Source: Acidobacteriota bacterium (GTDB lineage: Bacteria; Acidobacteriota; Terriglobia; Acidiferrales; UBA7541). From it: 64,000 bases of DNA. This document shows, piece after piece, positions 16,911-25,062 of this stretch. The translations under genes and the position numbers were made by a program. The notes under the pieces were generated by a model that saw only the letters and a program-made list of their open reading frames with translations, did no database searches and was not told the origin of the DNA. The stretch is taken from contig JABCYZ010000017.1 in the NCBI GenBank assembly GCA_013289955.1, positions 54,683 through 118,682 on the forward strand, in the 5' to 3' direction. Position 1 is the stretch's first letter. Each line of letters starts with the position of its first letter.

Positions 16911-17170
16911 AGTTCCGTCGGCGGTGGACTTTTCTGATCAAGGCTGGAGGCTCCAGGTTACACCCCGCAGCGCGATCAAAGCTGCGGCCCATGTTTTGAG
17001 AGCAGTATTGTTCGCAGATAAGAGTGGCTATATCACAATCCATTCCCAAGTACCACGGAAGCGCGCCAGAATTCGCGCAGCGCCAAGAAACGACGGTCAC
17101 GGGATTTACGATCCGAGCGGCCGCATGCAGCTGGGAGTTGTGGGCCCACCGGAACAAAGTTGGCCAGCGA

Positions 17171-19603
17171 CTAATCGAAACGCAGCGCCACCAGGGGATC
17201 GAGGGCCGCCCCGCGGCGCGCAGGCAAATAACACGCCGCAAAAGCGACAACCAGAAGAACCACCGCCGAGAAGATCAATGGCACAGTCTCCAAGCCATGG
17301 ACTTCAGACAGGAAGCTGGCGAGCACGCGGTTCATTGCGACGGTCATCACCAGGCCAAGGAAGAGGCCGGCGCAGCTTAGTCTGAGGCCGCGCAGCAATA
17401 CGCCGGACAAAACCTGACCGCTCGTGGCGCCGAGCGCCATGCGGATACCGATTTCATGGGTGCGCTGTATCACCGCGAAAGCCATGACTCCGTAAACACC
17501 GAGAGCGGCAAGCAGCAACCCAAATCCGCCGAAAAAGCTCATGACGCGCGCGCCGAGACGGTCTCTCTCAAGGCTTTCGGAATAGTAGCGATCCATCAGC
17601 GAAATGTCATAGACGGCCAGCGATTTGTCCGCTTGCCACACGGCTTGCTTGATGCTCGAGACCAGGGCCGGCGAATCGGACCGGACGCGCACCATCAAAT
17701 AAATCGAATCCGCCGCCGCGGTTCCGGCATTTTGTGGGTAGGGGAGATACCATGTTTCGCGCGGGTCGCCCGGGTCACCAGCGTCCTGTACATTGCCAAC
17801 GATACCGACTACGGTGAGCCAGGCGGCATTGGGACGATCGACGCGAAGGCGCTTCCCGAGCGCGTCGGTATTGGGCCAGAAGCGCTGTGCCATGGCCTTG
17901 CTTACGATGGCGACAGGCTGGCTTCGCTCACTGTCAAGATCTGTGAAGGCGCGGCCTCGCAGCACGGGGATATTCATGGTGTGGAAAATATCGCTGCTGA
18001 CCAGGCGATGGTTGACGATGAAATCAGCGCTTCTTCCGCTGATATCTGTGCCTTCGATGATTATCGGAGCGCCCCAGGTGCCTCCGCCTAGCGGATTAAC
18101 CGTCGTAGCGGCAACTGCAGCAACTCCGGGGGTTGCACGGATAGCTTGGAGCATGCGGTCGATCAAGACGGTACGACGTGAGCCGGCAGGATAATCGATT
18201 TGCGAGGGCGTGATCTGCATGGTGAGGAGCTGGTGCGGCTCGAAACCGAGGTCGCGGGTTTCGAGCCGGCGGAAGTGTTCGGTCATCAGCGCGGCTCCCG
18301 CGGTTAACACCAGGGCGAGAGCGGTTTGCGCGATGACGAATCCGTTAAGGACACGATGCGTTGTGCGCCCTCCGCCGGAACCCGATCGTCCAGCCTGCCT
18401 AAGAGTATCAGCTGAATCGTTTCGAGCATGGCCGAGACCAGGAAATAGTCCGGCGAAGATTCCTGCGAGCAGGGCGAGTGTCACACCAAAGAGCAAGACG
18501 CGGTGGTCGAGTTCCGGAGCGGGCATGCCCAATTGCAGCCGGAAATCGGACGGGAGGAGTGTGGCCAGGTAGCGGTTCAACCATGTAGTTAGGAGAAGGG
18601 CGCAGCCGCACCCTGCGATCGCCAAGAGGAGGCTTTCCGTCATCGTCTGCTGAAGCTGGCGCGCCCGACTGGCGCCGAGAGCGGCGCGAATCGCGAATTC
18701 ACGGGCGCGGACGGCGGAGCGTGCGAGCAGCAGGTTGGCGACGTTTACGCACGTGAGGAGCAGCAGAAACCCGACAACGCAAAGCAGCGCGAACATAGTG
18801 CGCGCCTGATTGTCGTTCAGATTCTCGCGGAGCGTGATACCGGTCAATTGATAGCCAGGCGGCGTAGCGGGGTAAATTTCCTTAATTCGCGCAGTCACCG
18901 GAACAAGCGACTCGAGAGCCTGCTTCGGCGTGAAGCCGGCCTTGATATGGGTGAAAACGGCGAACTCGCGTGCGGGATCCGTGCGGTCGACTGTCAAGGG
19001 AAGCCAAATGTCCGCATCGTAGGGGAAATTGAAACCGCGAGGCAGGACCCCCACAACGCGGAAGATCTGATTATCGAGGGTGATGTTTTGCTCGAGCACC
19101 GAAGCGCTGCCGCCGAAGCGACGCTGCCACAGACGATCGCTGATGAGAGCGACGCCGCTTCCCGTGCCTTTCTTCTCCTCTTGCGGCAAGAAGTCGCGAC
19201 CCAAGATTGGTTGCACTTTAAGGGTAGAGGACCAGCCCTCGGACCGATAGACCACGCTGATTCGCTCGGGCTCTGTGCCGCCAAGGAGAGTCTGGCTCTC
19301 GCCTGAGAGGGCCACCATGCCGTCAAAGGCCGATTCAGTTTCGCGAAGCATCACGACGTGAGGGCTGTGCATGCCGAAAGTGCTGAGGTGGCCGTCCGGT
19401 CCGCGATTGGAATCGAGGATGCGCAAGGTGTGATCCGGATCGGCGAGAGGGAGGGTTCGGAAGAAAATTGTGTTTACGAGGCTGAAAATGGAGATGTTGG
19501 CGCCGAGGCCGAGGGCCAGCGTAAGGATCGCAACCACAGTAAAAATTGGCGCGCGGCCCAGCAGGCGCAGTGCGTAGCGCAGATCCTGCCAGAGGCTAGA
19601 CAT
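17171..19603 (-). CDS. ADOP-family FtsX/MacB-like permease
   Basis: A 810-residue membrane protein with the duplicated MacB/FtsX organisation of acidobacterial orphan permeases. Start MSSLWQDLRYALRLLGRAP, first helix FTVVAILTLALGLGANISIFS, MacB periplasmic core (about 60-240), and three-helix permease block 1 (LLCVVGFLLLLTCVNVANLLLARS). A second periplasmic domain then leads to block 2, ending ACYLPARRGAALDPLVALRFD. No ATPase gene is adjacent. It has no N-terminal permease-prefix domain, unlike the copy at 51736. AGGTGAT precedes ATG 19603. The transported substrate is unknown; MacB relatives move peptides, lipoproteins or macrolides, or act as mechanotransmitters. Confidence 0.92.
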   Translation of the reverse strand: MSSLWQDLRYALRLLGRAPIFTVVAILTLALGLGANISIFSLVNTIFFRTLPLADPDHTLRILDSNRGPDGHLSTFGMHSPHVVMLRETESAFDGMVALSGESQTLLGGTEPERISVVYRSEGWSSTLKVQPILGRDFLPQEEKKGTGSGVALISDRLWQRRFGGSASVLEQNITLDNQIFRVVGVLPRGFNFPYDADIWLPLTVDRTDPAREFAVFTHIKAGFTPKQALESLVPVTARIKEIYPATPPGYQLTGITLRENLNDNQARTMFALLCVVGFLLLLTCVNVANLLLARSAVRAREFAIRAALGASRARQLQQTMTESLLLAIAGCGCALLLTTWLNRYLATLLPSDFRLQLGMPAPELDHRVLLFGVTLALLAGIFAGLFPGLGHARNDSADTLRQAGRSGSGGGRTTHRVLNGFVIAQTALALVLTAGAALMTEHFRRLETRDLGFEPHQLLTMQITPSQIDYPAGSRRTVLIDRMLQAIRATPGVAAVAATTVNPLGGGTWGAPIIIEGTDISGRSADFIVNHRLVSSDIFHTMNIPVLRGRAFTDLDSERSQPVAIVSKAMAQRFWPNTDALGKRLRVDRPNAAWLTVVGIVGNVQDAGDPGDPRETWYLPYPQNAGTAAADSIYLMVRVRSDSPALVSSIKQAVWQADKSLAVYDISLMDRYYSESLERDRLGARVMSFFGGFGLLLAALGVYGVMAFAVIQRTHEIGIRMALGATSGQVLSGVLLRGLRLSCAGLFLGLVMTVAMNRVLASFLSEVHGLETVPLIFSAVVLLVVAFAACYLPARRGAALDPLVALRFD

Positions 19604-20035
19604 TGGATCACCTGGACTACTAGACGCGGCAAAGTTGGCTTTGTTTCGCTTGCCGGACTTGGGTGAACAGGACCACACATGGCGCTGCGCACGAGGTTAA
19701 CGGTGCAAGGTCTCCTAGAGGGTTCGGGAGCACTTCAGGGAAGAATGCGCTCGCGCCGCGTTGGCAAGAAGGGGCCTCCGTGTCAGCCGAAGTGCGAGGA
19801 GTCTCGACTGCCAAATCACTCTGTCCACTCTGGCGGTTTCACCCGTTCCGGCCTAAAGTAGTGTGTAACCGGCCTGAAGTTGGCGCTTGGGAAATCGGCC
19901 CGCAGTAAAGTACCGCAGGCTCAGAGTGGAAATGGCCAGAAGATCGTGAAGCTTCTCGCCAACCCGGTCCACGTTCCTGCCATCGCGGAACCAAAATGGA
20001 GTAGCCGAATCCAATACCGCAGGGAAGGACGATTC
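19604..20035. other. divergent intergenic region with direct repeats
   Basis: It separates the ADOP gene (-) and the sigma-54 activator gene (+). It contains two near-identical 12-mers, CCGGCCTAAAGT (19848-19859) and CCGGCCTGAAGT (19869-19880), with start points 21 bases apart. Otherwise no gene is recognised. Confidence 0.55.
19848..19880 (+). promoter_or_regulatory. tandem 12-mer direct repeats, 21-bp period
   Basis: CCGGCCT[A/G]AAGT occurs twice, 11 of 12 bases identical, two helical turns apart, about 160 bases before the sigma-54 activator start. The spacing would place two bound proteins on one face of the DNA. The binder is unknown. Confidence 0.4.
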
Positions 20036-22198
20036 ATGGAGAAAGCAGTACAGTCTCCCGCAGAAATCCTGTCGCAGGGTGGACAGGCGAAGGACCAATT
20101 GGGTCTGTTTTCCATCGAGTCTGTCCTCAACCTGCAAAAATTGATTTTTTCGGGCTCTCCTCTGTCCGAGGTTCTGACGCACATTGCCGAGTTGGTTGAA
20201 TCGCAAGCCGAAGGCATGTTTTGCACGATCTGGCTTCCCGATGAGGACGGAAAGGAGCTCCATTGCGTGGCGGCACCCAGTCTTCCTGGATTTAGTGACC
20301 GCGCAGGGACCATGGCTGTTTGTCCGAACGGGGGGTCCTGCGGCACAGCGGTTTATCGGAGGGAGTCGGTGTATGTGACCGACATCCTGACCGACCCCCT
20401 TTGGGACGATTATCGTGACCGCATGTTGCCTTATGGAATTCGTTCCGTTTGGTCGCGTCCCTTGTTCACAAGCGAAGGCAAAGCCCTCGGGACTTTTTCT
20501 ATTAATTATCATGAATCACGCAGCCCTGGCGCCAAGGACCTGCTGTTGATCGAGAATGCCAGCCACATCACGGGGATCGCCATTGAACGCCACATGAAGG
20601 ACCAGGCGTTGCAGCGCGAGCGCGATCGGTTGCGGCTGCTCTTGGAGATCACCAACAGCGTGACCTCCAGGTTGGACCTCCGTCAAGTGGTTGAGGCGCT
20701 CTCGACAAATCTATTCAGGGTACTGCAATGCGATGTGTCCGCCTTGCTGCTACCCGACTCCGAGAGCGGCGCGTTGCGCGTCACGATCCTATACAATCGC
20801 GACGCGAGAGGACCCTTCCGCGAGGGATCGCTCGTGCCGATGAACGGTTCGATCTCAGGTCACGTATTGCGGAAGGCCAGAAGCGTGCGCATCGACAGCT
20901 TCGCAGAGGCCCGCGAGGATCCTGAAATTTATGGGAATCCCGACGGCCAGCTTCTTTACGAGCGAGTGATCGAGGAAGGCCTCAGGACGGGGTGTTATCT
21001 TCCGCTGGTTGGCCGAGATGGCGTGGTTGGCGTTCTGATGCTGGCGAGGCGTTCGGACAATGCTTTTGATAAAGACGACGTCATCTTGCTCGAGCAGGTG
21101 GCCTGTCAGGTAGCGATTGCCGTTGAGAACACACTGGAGTATGAAAAGGCTACAAAGGATCGAGATAAGGAAACGAAACAGAGGCTCTACCTCGAAGAGG
21201 AAATTCGCGCTGGGCTTGGCGAAATCGTCGGCGAGAGCTCGGCGCTCAAGACCGCGTTGAGCCTGGTCTCTGTAGTGGCCCCTACGGATTCCAGCGTGCT
21301 GATCCTGGGAGAGACGGGAACCGGCAAAGAACTCGTTGCGCGTGCAATACATAAACTCGGCAGTCGCAGCGAGAAGGGATTCGTGAAACTGAATTGCGCC
21401 GCAATCCCTCTTGGACTCCTCGAGAGTGAGCTGTTTGGCCACGAAAAAGGAGCGTTTACAGGCGCCATCGCTCAAAAAACGGGACGGTTCGAGCTGGCCG
21501 ACAAAGGCACGCTGTTTCTTGACGAGGTTGGCGACATACCACTGGAACTTCAGGCGAAATTGCTGCGCGTCCTGCAAGAACAGGAATTCGAGAGGCTCGG
21601 AAGCAACCGCACGCACAAGGTTGACGTGCGGCTGATCTCCGCCACCCATCGGGACTTGCCCGCGATGGTGAAACAGGGGACCTTTCGCGAGGACCTTTAT
21701 TATCGTCTGAAAGTATTTCCGATCCAGGTCCCGCCGCTGCGACAACGCACAGAGGATATTCCGAGATTGGTAAGGCATTTCACAGCACTCTACGCGCAAC
21801 GCATGAACAAACGAATTGACAGAATCCCTGCGGATACGATGGATGCGTTGGCGCGATATCCCTGGCCCGGAAACATCCGCGAATTGCAGAACTTTATCGA
21901 ACGCGCCGTGATTCTCTCGCCGCAGTCGACGCTGCGCGCGCCAACCTCCGAACTGGAGCCTTCCGAGTCTCACATCGGGTCCAATGCCCCTATGAATGGT
22001 CTCGCCGAGGTGGAGCGCGATCATATCCTTCGTGCACTGGAAGCGAGCAACTGGGTGATCGGCGGACAGGGTGGCGCAGCCGCGCGCCTGGGTATGAAGC
22101 GAACGTCGTTGGCGTACAGGATGAAGAAGCTTCGTATTCGACGGTCTCCCGCGATCCCGGAGCAACGCGGTGTCGGGGCTGCGGCTGGCGACGACTGA
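20036..22198 (+). CDS. sigma-54-dependent transcriptional activator with two GAF domains (FhlA-like)
   Basis: A 720-residue regulator. GAF domain 1 spans about residues 30-190 (LTHIAELVESQAEGMFCTIWL, CPNGGSCGTAVYRRESVYVTDI). GAF domain 2 spans about 210-370. The AAA+ core runs about 395-630, with Walker A GETGTGKE (425-432), sigma-54 contact loop GAFTGA (472-477), Walker B GTLFLDEVGD and RPWPGNIRELQN-type YPWPGNIRELQNF. A C-terminal Fis-type HTH reads AARLGMKRTSLAYRMKKLRI. The CPNGGSCG segment in GAF1 carries two Cys and could bind a ligand or metal (inference). AGGGAAGG precedes ATG 20036. It should activate -24/-12 promoters; targets are not known, and the closest candidate motifs in the window are at 6136 and 10586. 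Confidence 0.95.
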   Translation: MEKAVQSPAEILSQGGQAKDQLGLFSIESVLNLQKLIFSGSPLSEVLTHIAELVESQAEGMFCTIWLPDEDGKELHCVAAPSLPGFSDRAGTMAVCPNGGSCGTAVYRRESVYVTDILTDPLWDDYRDRMLPYGIRSVWSRPLFTSEGKALGTFSINYHESRSPGAKDLLLIENASHITGIAIERHMKDQALQRERDRLRLLLEITNSVTSRLDLRQVVEALSTNLFRVLQCDVSALLLPDSESGALRVTILYNRDARGPFREGSLVPMNGSISGHVLRKARSVRIDSFAEAREDPEIYGNPDGQLLYERVIEEGLRTGCYLPLVGRDGVVGVLMLARRSDNAFDKDDVILLEQVACQVAIAVENTLEYEKATKDRDKETKQRLYLEEEIRAGLGEIVGESSALKTALSLVSVVAPTDSSVLILGETGTGKELVARAIHKLGSRSEKGFVKLNCAAIPLGLLESELFGHEKGAFTGAIAQKTGRFELADKGTLFLDEVGDIPLELQAKLLRVLQEQEFERLGSNRTHKVDVRLISATHRDLPAMVKQGTFREDLYYRLKVFPIQVPPLRQRTEDIPRLVRHFTALYAQRMNKRIDRIPADTMDALARYPWPGNIRELQNFIERAVILSPQSTLRAPTSELEPSESHIGSNAPMNGLAEVERDHILRALEASNWVIGGQGGAAARLGMKRTSLAYRMKKLRIRRSPAIPEQRGVGAAAGDD

Positions 22199-22689
22199 GT
22201 TTTGGAGCTGCGGCGCTGAGACCGGCAGAGGCATCCGAAAATCACTAGTATGCAGTCTCGTAATCCCTGGAGGGGAACGAATTCAGACGTCGGCTGACCG
22301 AGAGTTCTCCGCGCGGGGAGACACGTCCGAAGATTCGGACGTGGGCCCTATGCTGCCTTCTTTGACTCACAATGACTATTCTTTTCCGACCTGATCTAGG
22401 CTGGTTTTTTCGCTCCCATCAAACCATTCTGGACCGTTTTCGACCCCATCGAACATCTATCCGCCAGCCCATCAACGGCTTAGCGGTCTCCGGACGCGGG
22501 CCCGATTCCCATCGTCCGCTTCCGTTATTTGCTTAACCTTCCGAAGCACGTAGCCTGCCTGGTTTTGCCAATCGAGAAAAAACAGAGTCGGGCTTGCATA
22601 AGGATGGAATCCACGGCCGGAAGCTGGTAGAACTCCTTGACTGATTTAGGCAACAACGGAGCAGTCCAGAGTGCAATGGGAGTTCTCAG
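22199..22689. other. intergenic stretch with one perfect palindrome
   Basis: About 490 bases between two + strand genes. No protein-coding frame is recognisable. It holds the inverted repeat at 22322-22343. Confidence 0.5.
22322..22343. promoter_or_regulatory. perfect 10-bp inverted repeat, operator-like
   Basis: CACGTCCGAA, two bases (GA), TTCGGACGTG. No T-run follows. The two-base centre makes a tight RNA hairpin unlikely, so a dimeric protein-binding site is the better reading. It lies 124 bases after the sigma-54 activator stop and about 350 bases before the sugar isomerase-like gene. Confidence 0.45.
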
Positions 22690-23751
22690 ATGAAAACGAT
22701 TCAGGGTCCTGGCATATTTCTCGCGCAGTTCGCTTCGGACACCGCACCATTCAATTCCTTTGACACCATCTGCGCCTGGGCGAAGAGTCTCGGCTACGCG
22801 GCCGTTCAGATTCCGTCATGGGATGCTCGGCTATTCGATCTGAAGCTCGCCGCCGAAAGCAAAACGTACTGTGAAGAGATCACCGCCGCAGCCGCACGCC
22901 ACAACCTCGTCATTTCCGATCTTTCCACCCATTTACAGGGACAACTCGTTGCCTGCCATCCCGCCTACGATGCGATGTTTGACGGTTTTGCTCCGCAGGG
23001 TCTCCACGGGAATCCCGGCGCCAGGCAGGCCTGGGCTGTCGAGCAGCTGCATCTCGCCGCACGCGCTTCTGCGCACTTCGGCATGAAGGCGCATGTCACG
23101 TTTTCGGGCGCACTCGCATGGCCCTTCATCTATCCCTGGCCCCAGCGCCCTGCAGGACTCATCGAGACCGCATTCGACGAACTCGCGAAACGATGGCTTC
23201 CCATCCTCAACGCCTTTGACCAAGCCGGAGTCGATCTCTGTTTTGAAATTCACCCTGGCGAGGATCTACACGATGGCGCCACGTTCGAAATGTTCCTGGA
23301 CCGTGTGAGGCAGCACCCGCGCTGCAACGTGCTCTACGATCCCAGCCATTTTGTGCTCCAGCAGCTCGATTATCTTCAATTCATCGATCTCTATCACTCC
23401 CGCATCAAAATGTTTCACGTCAAGGACGCGGAGTTTCGGCCCTCGGGCAAGCAAGGCGTTTACGGCGGTTACCAGCCATGGGTAGAGCGCGCCGGACGCT
23501 TCCGTTCGCTCGGAGATGGCCAGGTAGACTTTCAAAGTATCTTCTCAAAACTGACCCAATATGATTTCCCAGGATGGGCGGTTCTCGAATGGGAATGCTC
23601 TATCAAGAGCAGCGAGCAGGGAGCCCGGGAGGGCGCCCCTTTTATCAAACGGCACATCAACGAAGCGGCGAAGACATCATTCGACGATTTCGCCAGCTCC
23701 GGAGCCGACCAGAAAGCTCTGCGCGCCATCCTCGGGCTTTCGCGCGAATAG
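22690..23751 (+). CDS. sugar phosphate isomerase/epimerase-like TIM-barrel protein
   Basis: A 353-residue cytoplasmic protein of the xylose-isomerase-like / AP endonuclease 2 superfamily. Barrel strands and metal ligands are seen in order: YAAVQIPSWD, LVISDLSTHLQGQL, MKAHVTFSGALAWPF, VDLCFEIHPGEDLHDG (Glu), CNVLYDPSHFVLQQLD (Asp and His), RIKMFHVKDAEFRPSG (His/Asp) and WAVLEWECSI (final Glu). This set fits a divalent-metal sugar isomerase or epimerase; the substrate cannot be named. GGGAG lies about 7 bases before ATG 22690. It is convergent with the acetamidase gene. Confidence 0.88.
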   Translation: MKTIQGPGIFLAQFASDTAPFNSFDTICAWAKSLGYAAVQIPSWDARLFDLKLAAESKTYCEEITAAAARHNLVISDLSTHLQGQLVACHPAYDAMFDGFAPQGLHGNPGARQAWAVEQLHLAARASAHFGMKAHVTFSGALAWPFIYPWPQRPAGLIETAFDELAKRWLPILNAFDQAGVDLCFEIHPGEDLHDGATFEMFLDRVRQHPRCNVLYDPSHFVLQQLDYLQFIDLYHSRIKMFHVKDAEFRPSGKQGVYGGYQPWVERAGRFRSLGDGQVDFQSIFSKLTQYDFPGWAVLEWECSIKSSEQGAREGAPFIKRHINEAAKTSFDDFASSGADQKALRAILGLSRE

Positions 23752-23770
23752 CCCAGGGTGCGACGGATTT

Positions 23771-24877
23771 CTATCTTTTCGTGAAGATCGATTTCGGAAT
23801 CATACAATGCACGCCCTTGCGGATGTCCACGACTTGTGAGACCCGGCAATCGCCTACGATCGAGGTCAACGAGTAGGCCTCCTCCCGGGACATCGGCACC
23901 ATCTTTTGGTCCGCCAGAAAATTCACCGTTTCTCGCACGGCAATCTTCATCGCTTCGTTCAAGTCTTCATCAAATCCCGTGAAAATCCAGTGCGTGGAAG
24001 TCTCCACGCGCGGCCAATCGATGTGCAAATCCTTACGCACGATCGGTTGGATTTCGATCTCTCGATACGAGCATTCGAGCGCGGTCAGATTCACTTCGCC
24101 GTTCCCTTGCAGGCAGTGCGAATCTCCTGTCCAGATCAGCCCGCCCTTCTCGAAGACTTGCAGATAGAGCGTCGAACCCGCTTGCAGCTCGTTCACGTCC
24201 ATGTTCGATCCGTTCTTCCAAGGCCGCAGCGTGCTGGTGCGGCCTTTGGCGTCGTGGATGGGAGGCCCGGCCTTTTCCTTCGGTTCGTTGGGATCCGGTC
24301 CAACGGCTATCGTGCCGGGAAACGGTTTCAGGTGGAGCAGGATCCCTGGCTTGAATTCCGAGGTCATCGTCCCGGAGTCGAGCTTAAAATACTGCACGTG
24401 CCCATCGGGGAACTCCGGCGCGAGCAAGCCGACGGCAGGGAACTGCTTGCCGGGCAGATTGAAATTGAAGCCCGATTCCTTCATTACGATCTTCACGATG
24501 CGGATTTCCATCGTATCGCCCGGCTCCGCGCCACTCACGTAGATGGGACCGGTCACGGAATGCGGCCCGCCGCCCGGATTCCTGAGCCGAAGGCTTACGA
24601 TTTCCTCCATCGTAGCTCCCGGTTTGATTTCATCCATCGCGTGGTTCAGCGTCTCAATCGATACCGTATCCCCAGAGTGGATCACAACTTTCGGTTTTTC
24701 AGCCGGATCAAGCCAGCCCCACTGCACAGTATCTTTGTTTGCCGGGAGGACGTGGTGCGTGCTCTGAAACTTTTGTCCACCGTCGTTTTTCTCGGCACTC
24801 TGCGGCTGCGCTCCCGCGCGTGCCGAACCGGCGGCGAACAGGAAAGCCGCGATCAAGGCTCTCTGCCATGCGCTCAT
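23771..24877 (-). CDS. exported acetamidase/formamidase family protein
   Basis: A 368-residue protein with a Sec signal peptide (SAWQRALIAAFLFAAGSARAGAQ). The mature part follows the FmdA/AmdA family: VIHSGDTVSIETLNHAMDEI, HSVTGPIYVSGAEPGDTMEI, GPPIHDAKGRTSTLRPWKNGSN, LIWTGDSHCLQGNGEVNLTALEC and the C-terminal SIVGDCRVSQVVDIRKGVHCMIPK. Family members hydrolyse short amides to ammonia and acid. The export signal sets this copy apart from cytoplasmic formamidases, so the amide source would be extracytoplasmic (inference). ATG 24877 is preceded by GAGGAG. Confidence 0.88.
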   Translation of the reverse strand: MSAWQRALIAAFLFAAGSARAGAQPQSAEKNDGGQKFQSTHHVLPANKDTVQWGWLDPAEKPKVVIHSGDTVSIETLNHAMDEIKPGATMEEIVSLRLRNPGGGPHSVTGPIYVSGAEPGDTMEIRIVKIVMKESGFNFNLPGKQFPAVGLLAPEFPDGHVQYFKLDSGTMTSEFKPGILLHLKPFPGTIAVGPDPNEPKEKAGPPIHDAKGRTSTLRPWKNGSNMDVNELQAGSTLYLQVFEKGGLIWTGDSHCLQGNGEVNLTALECSYREIEIQPIVRKDLHIDWPRVETSTHWIFTGFDEDLNEAMKIAVRETVNFLADQKMVPMSREEAYSLTSIVGDCRVSQVVDIRKGVHCMIPKSIFTKR

Positions 24878-25062
24878 CTTTCTGCTCCTCACTTTCTGGA
24901 TCTTTCTATTAGGAAACGAGAGTATAGACGGCGAACGGAGAAGAAGCGCAGAGAAATAGCGATCCGCGCTATCCACAAGATCGTTTTTGAGGAATTCTTG
25001 AGCCCAGGCCCGGGGGCGGTCTGCGACGCAAAATGGTTTGCGTTATAATTTAGTTCCACTTC

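Noticed and set aside
20855..22234. Long open frame on - opposite the sigma-54 activator
   Set aside because: Antisense shadow; no domain, and the + strand gene has all AAA+ motifs.
23906..25048. 380-codon open frame on + opposite the acetamidase gene
   Set aside because: Arg/His-rich shadow; the - strand has the family motifs and signal peptide.
25044..25049. Perfect TATAAT before lhr
   Set aside because: No -35 box at 16-18 bases, no extended -10; noted only, not called a promoter.
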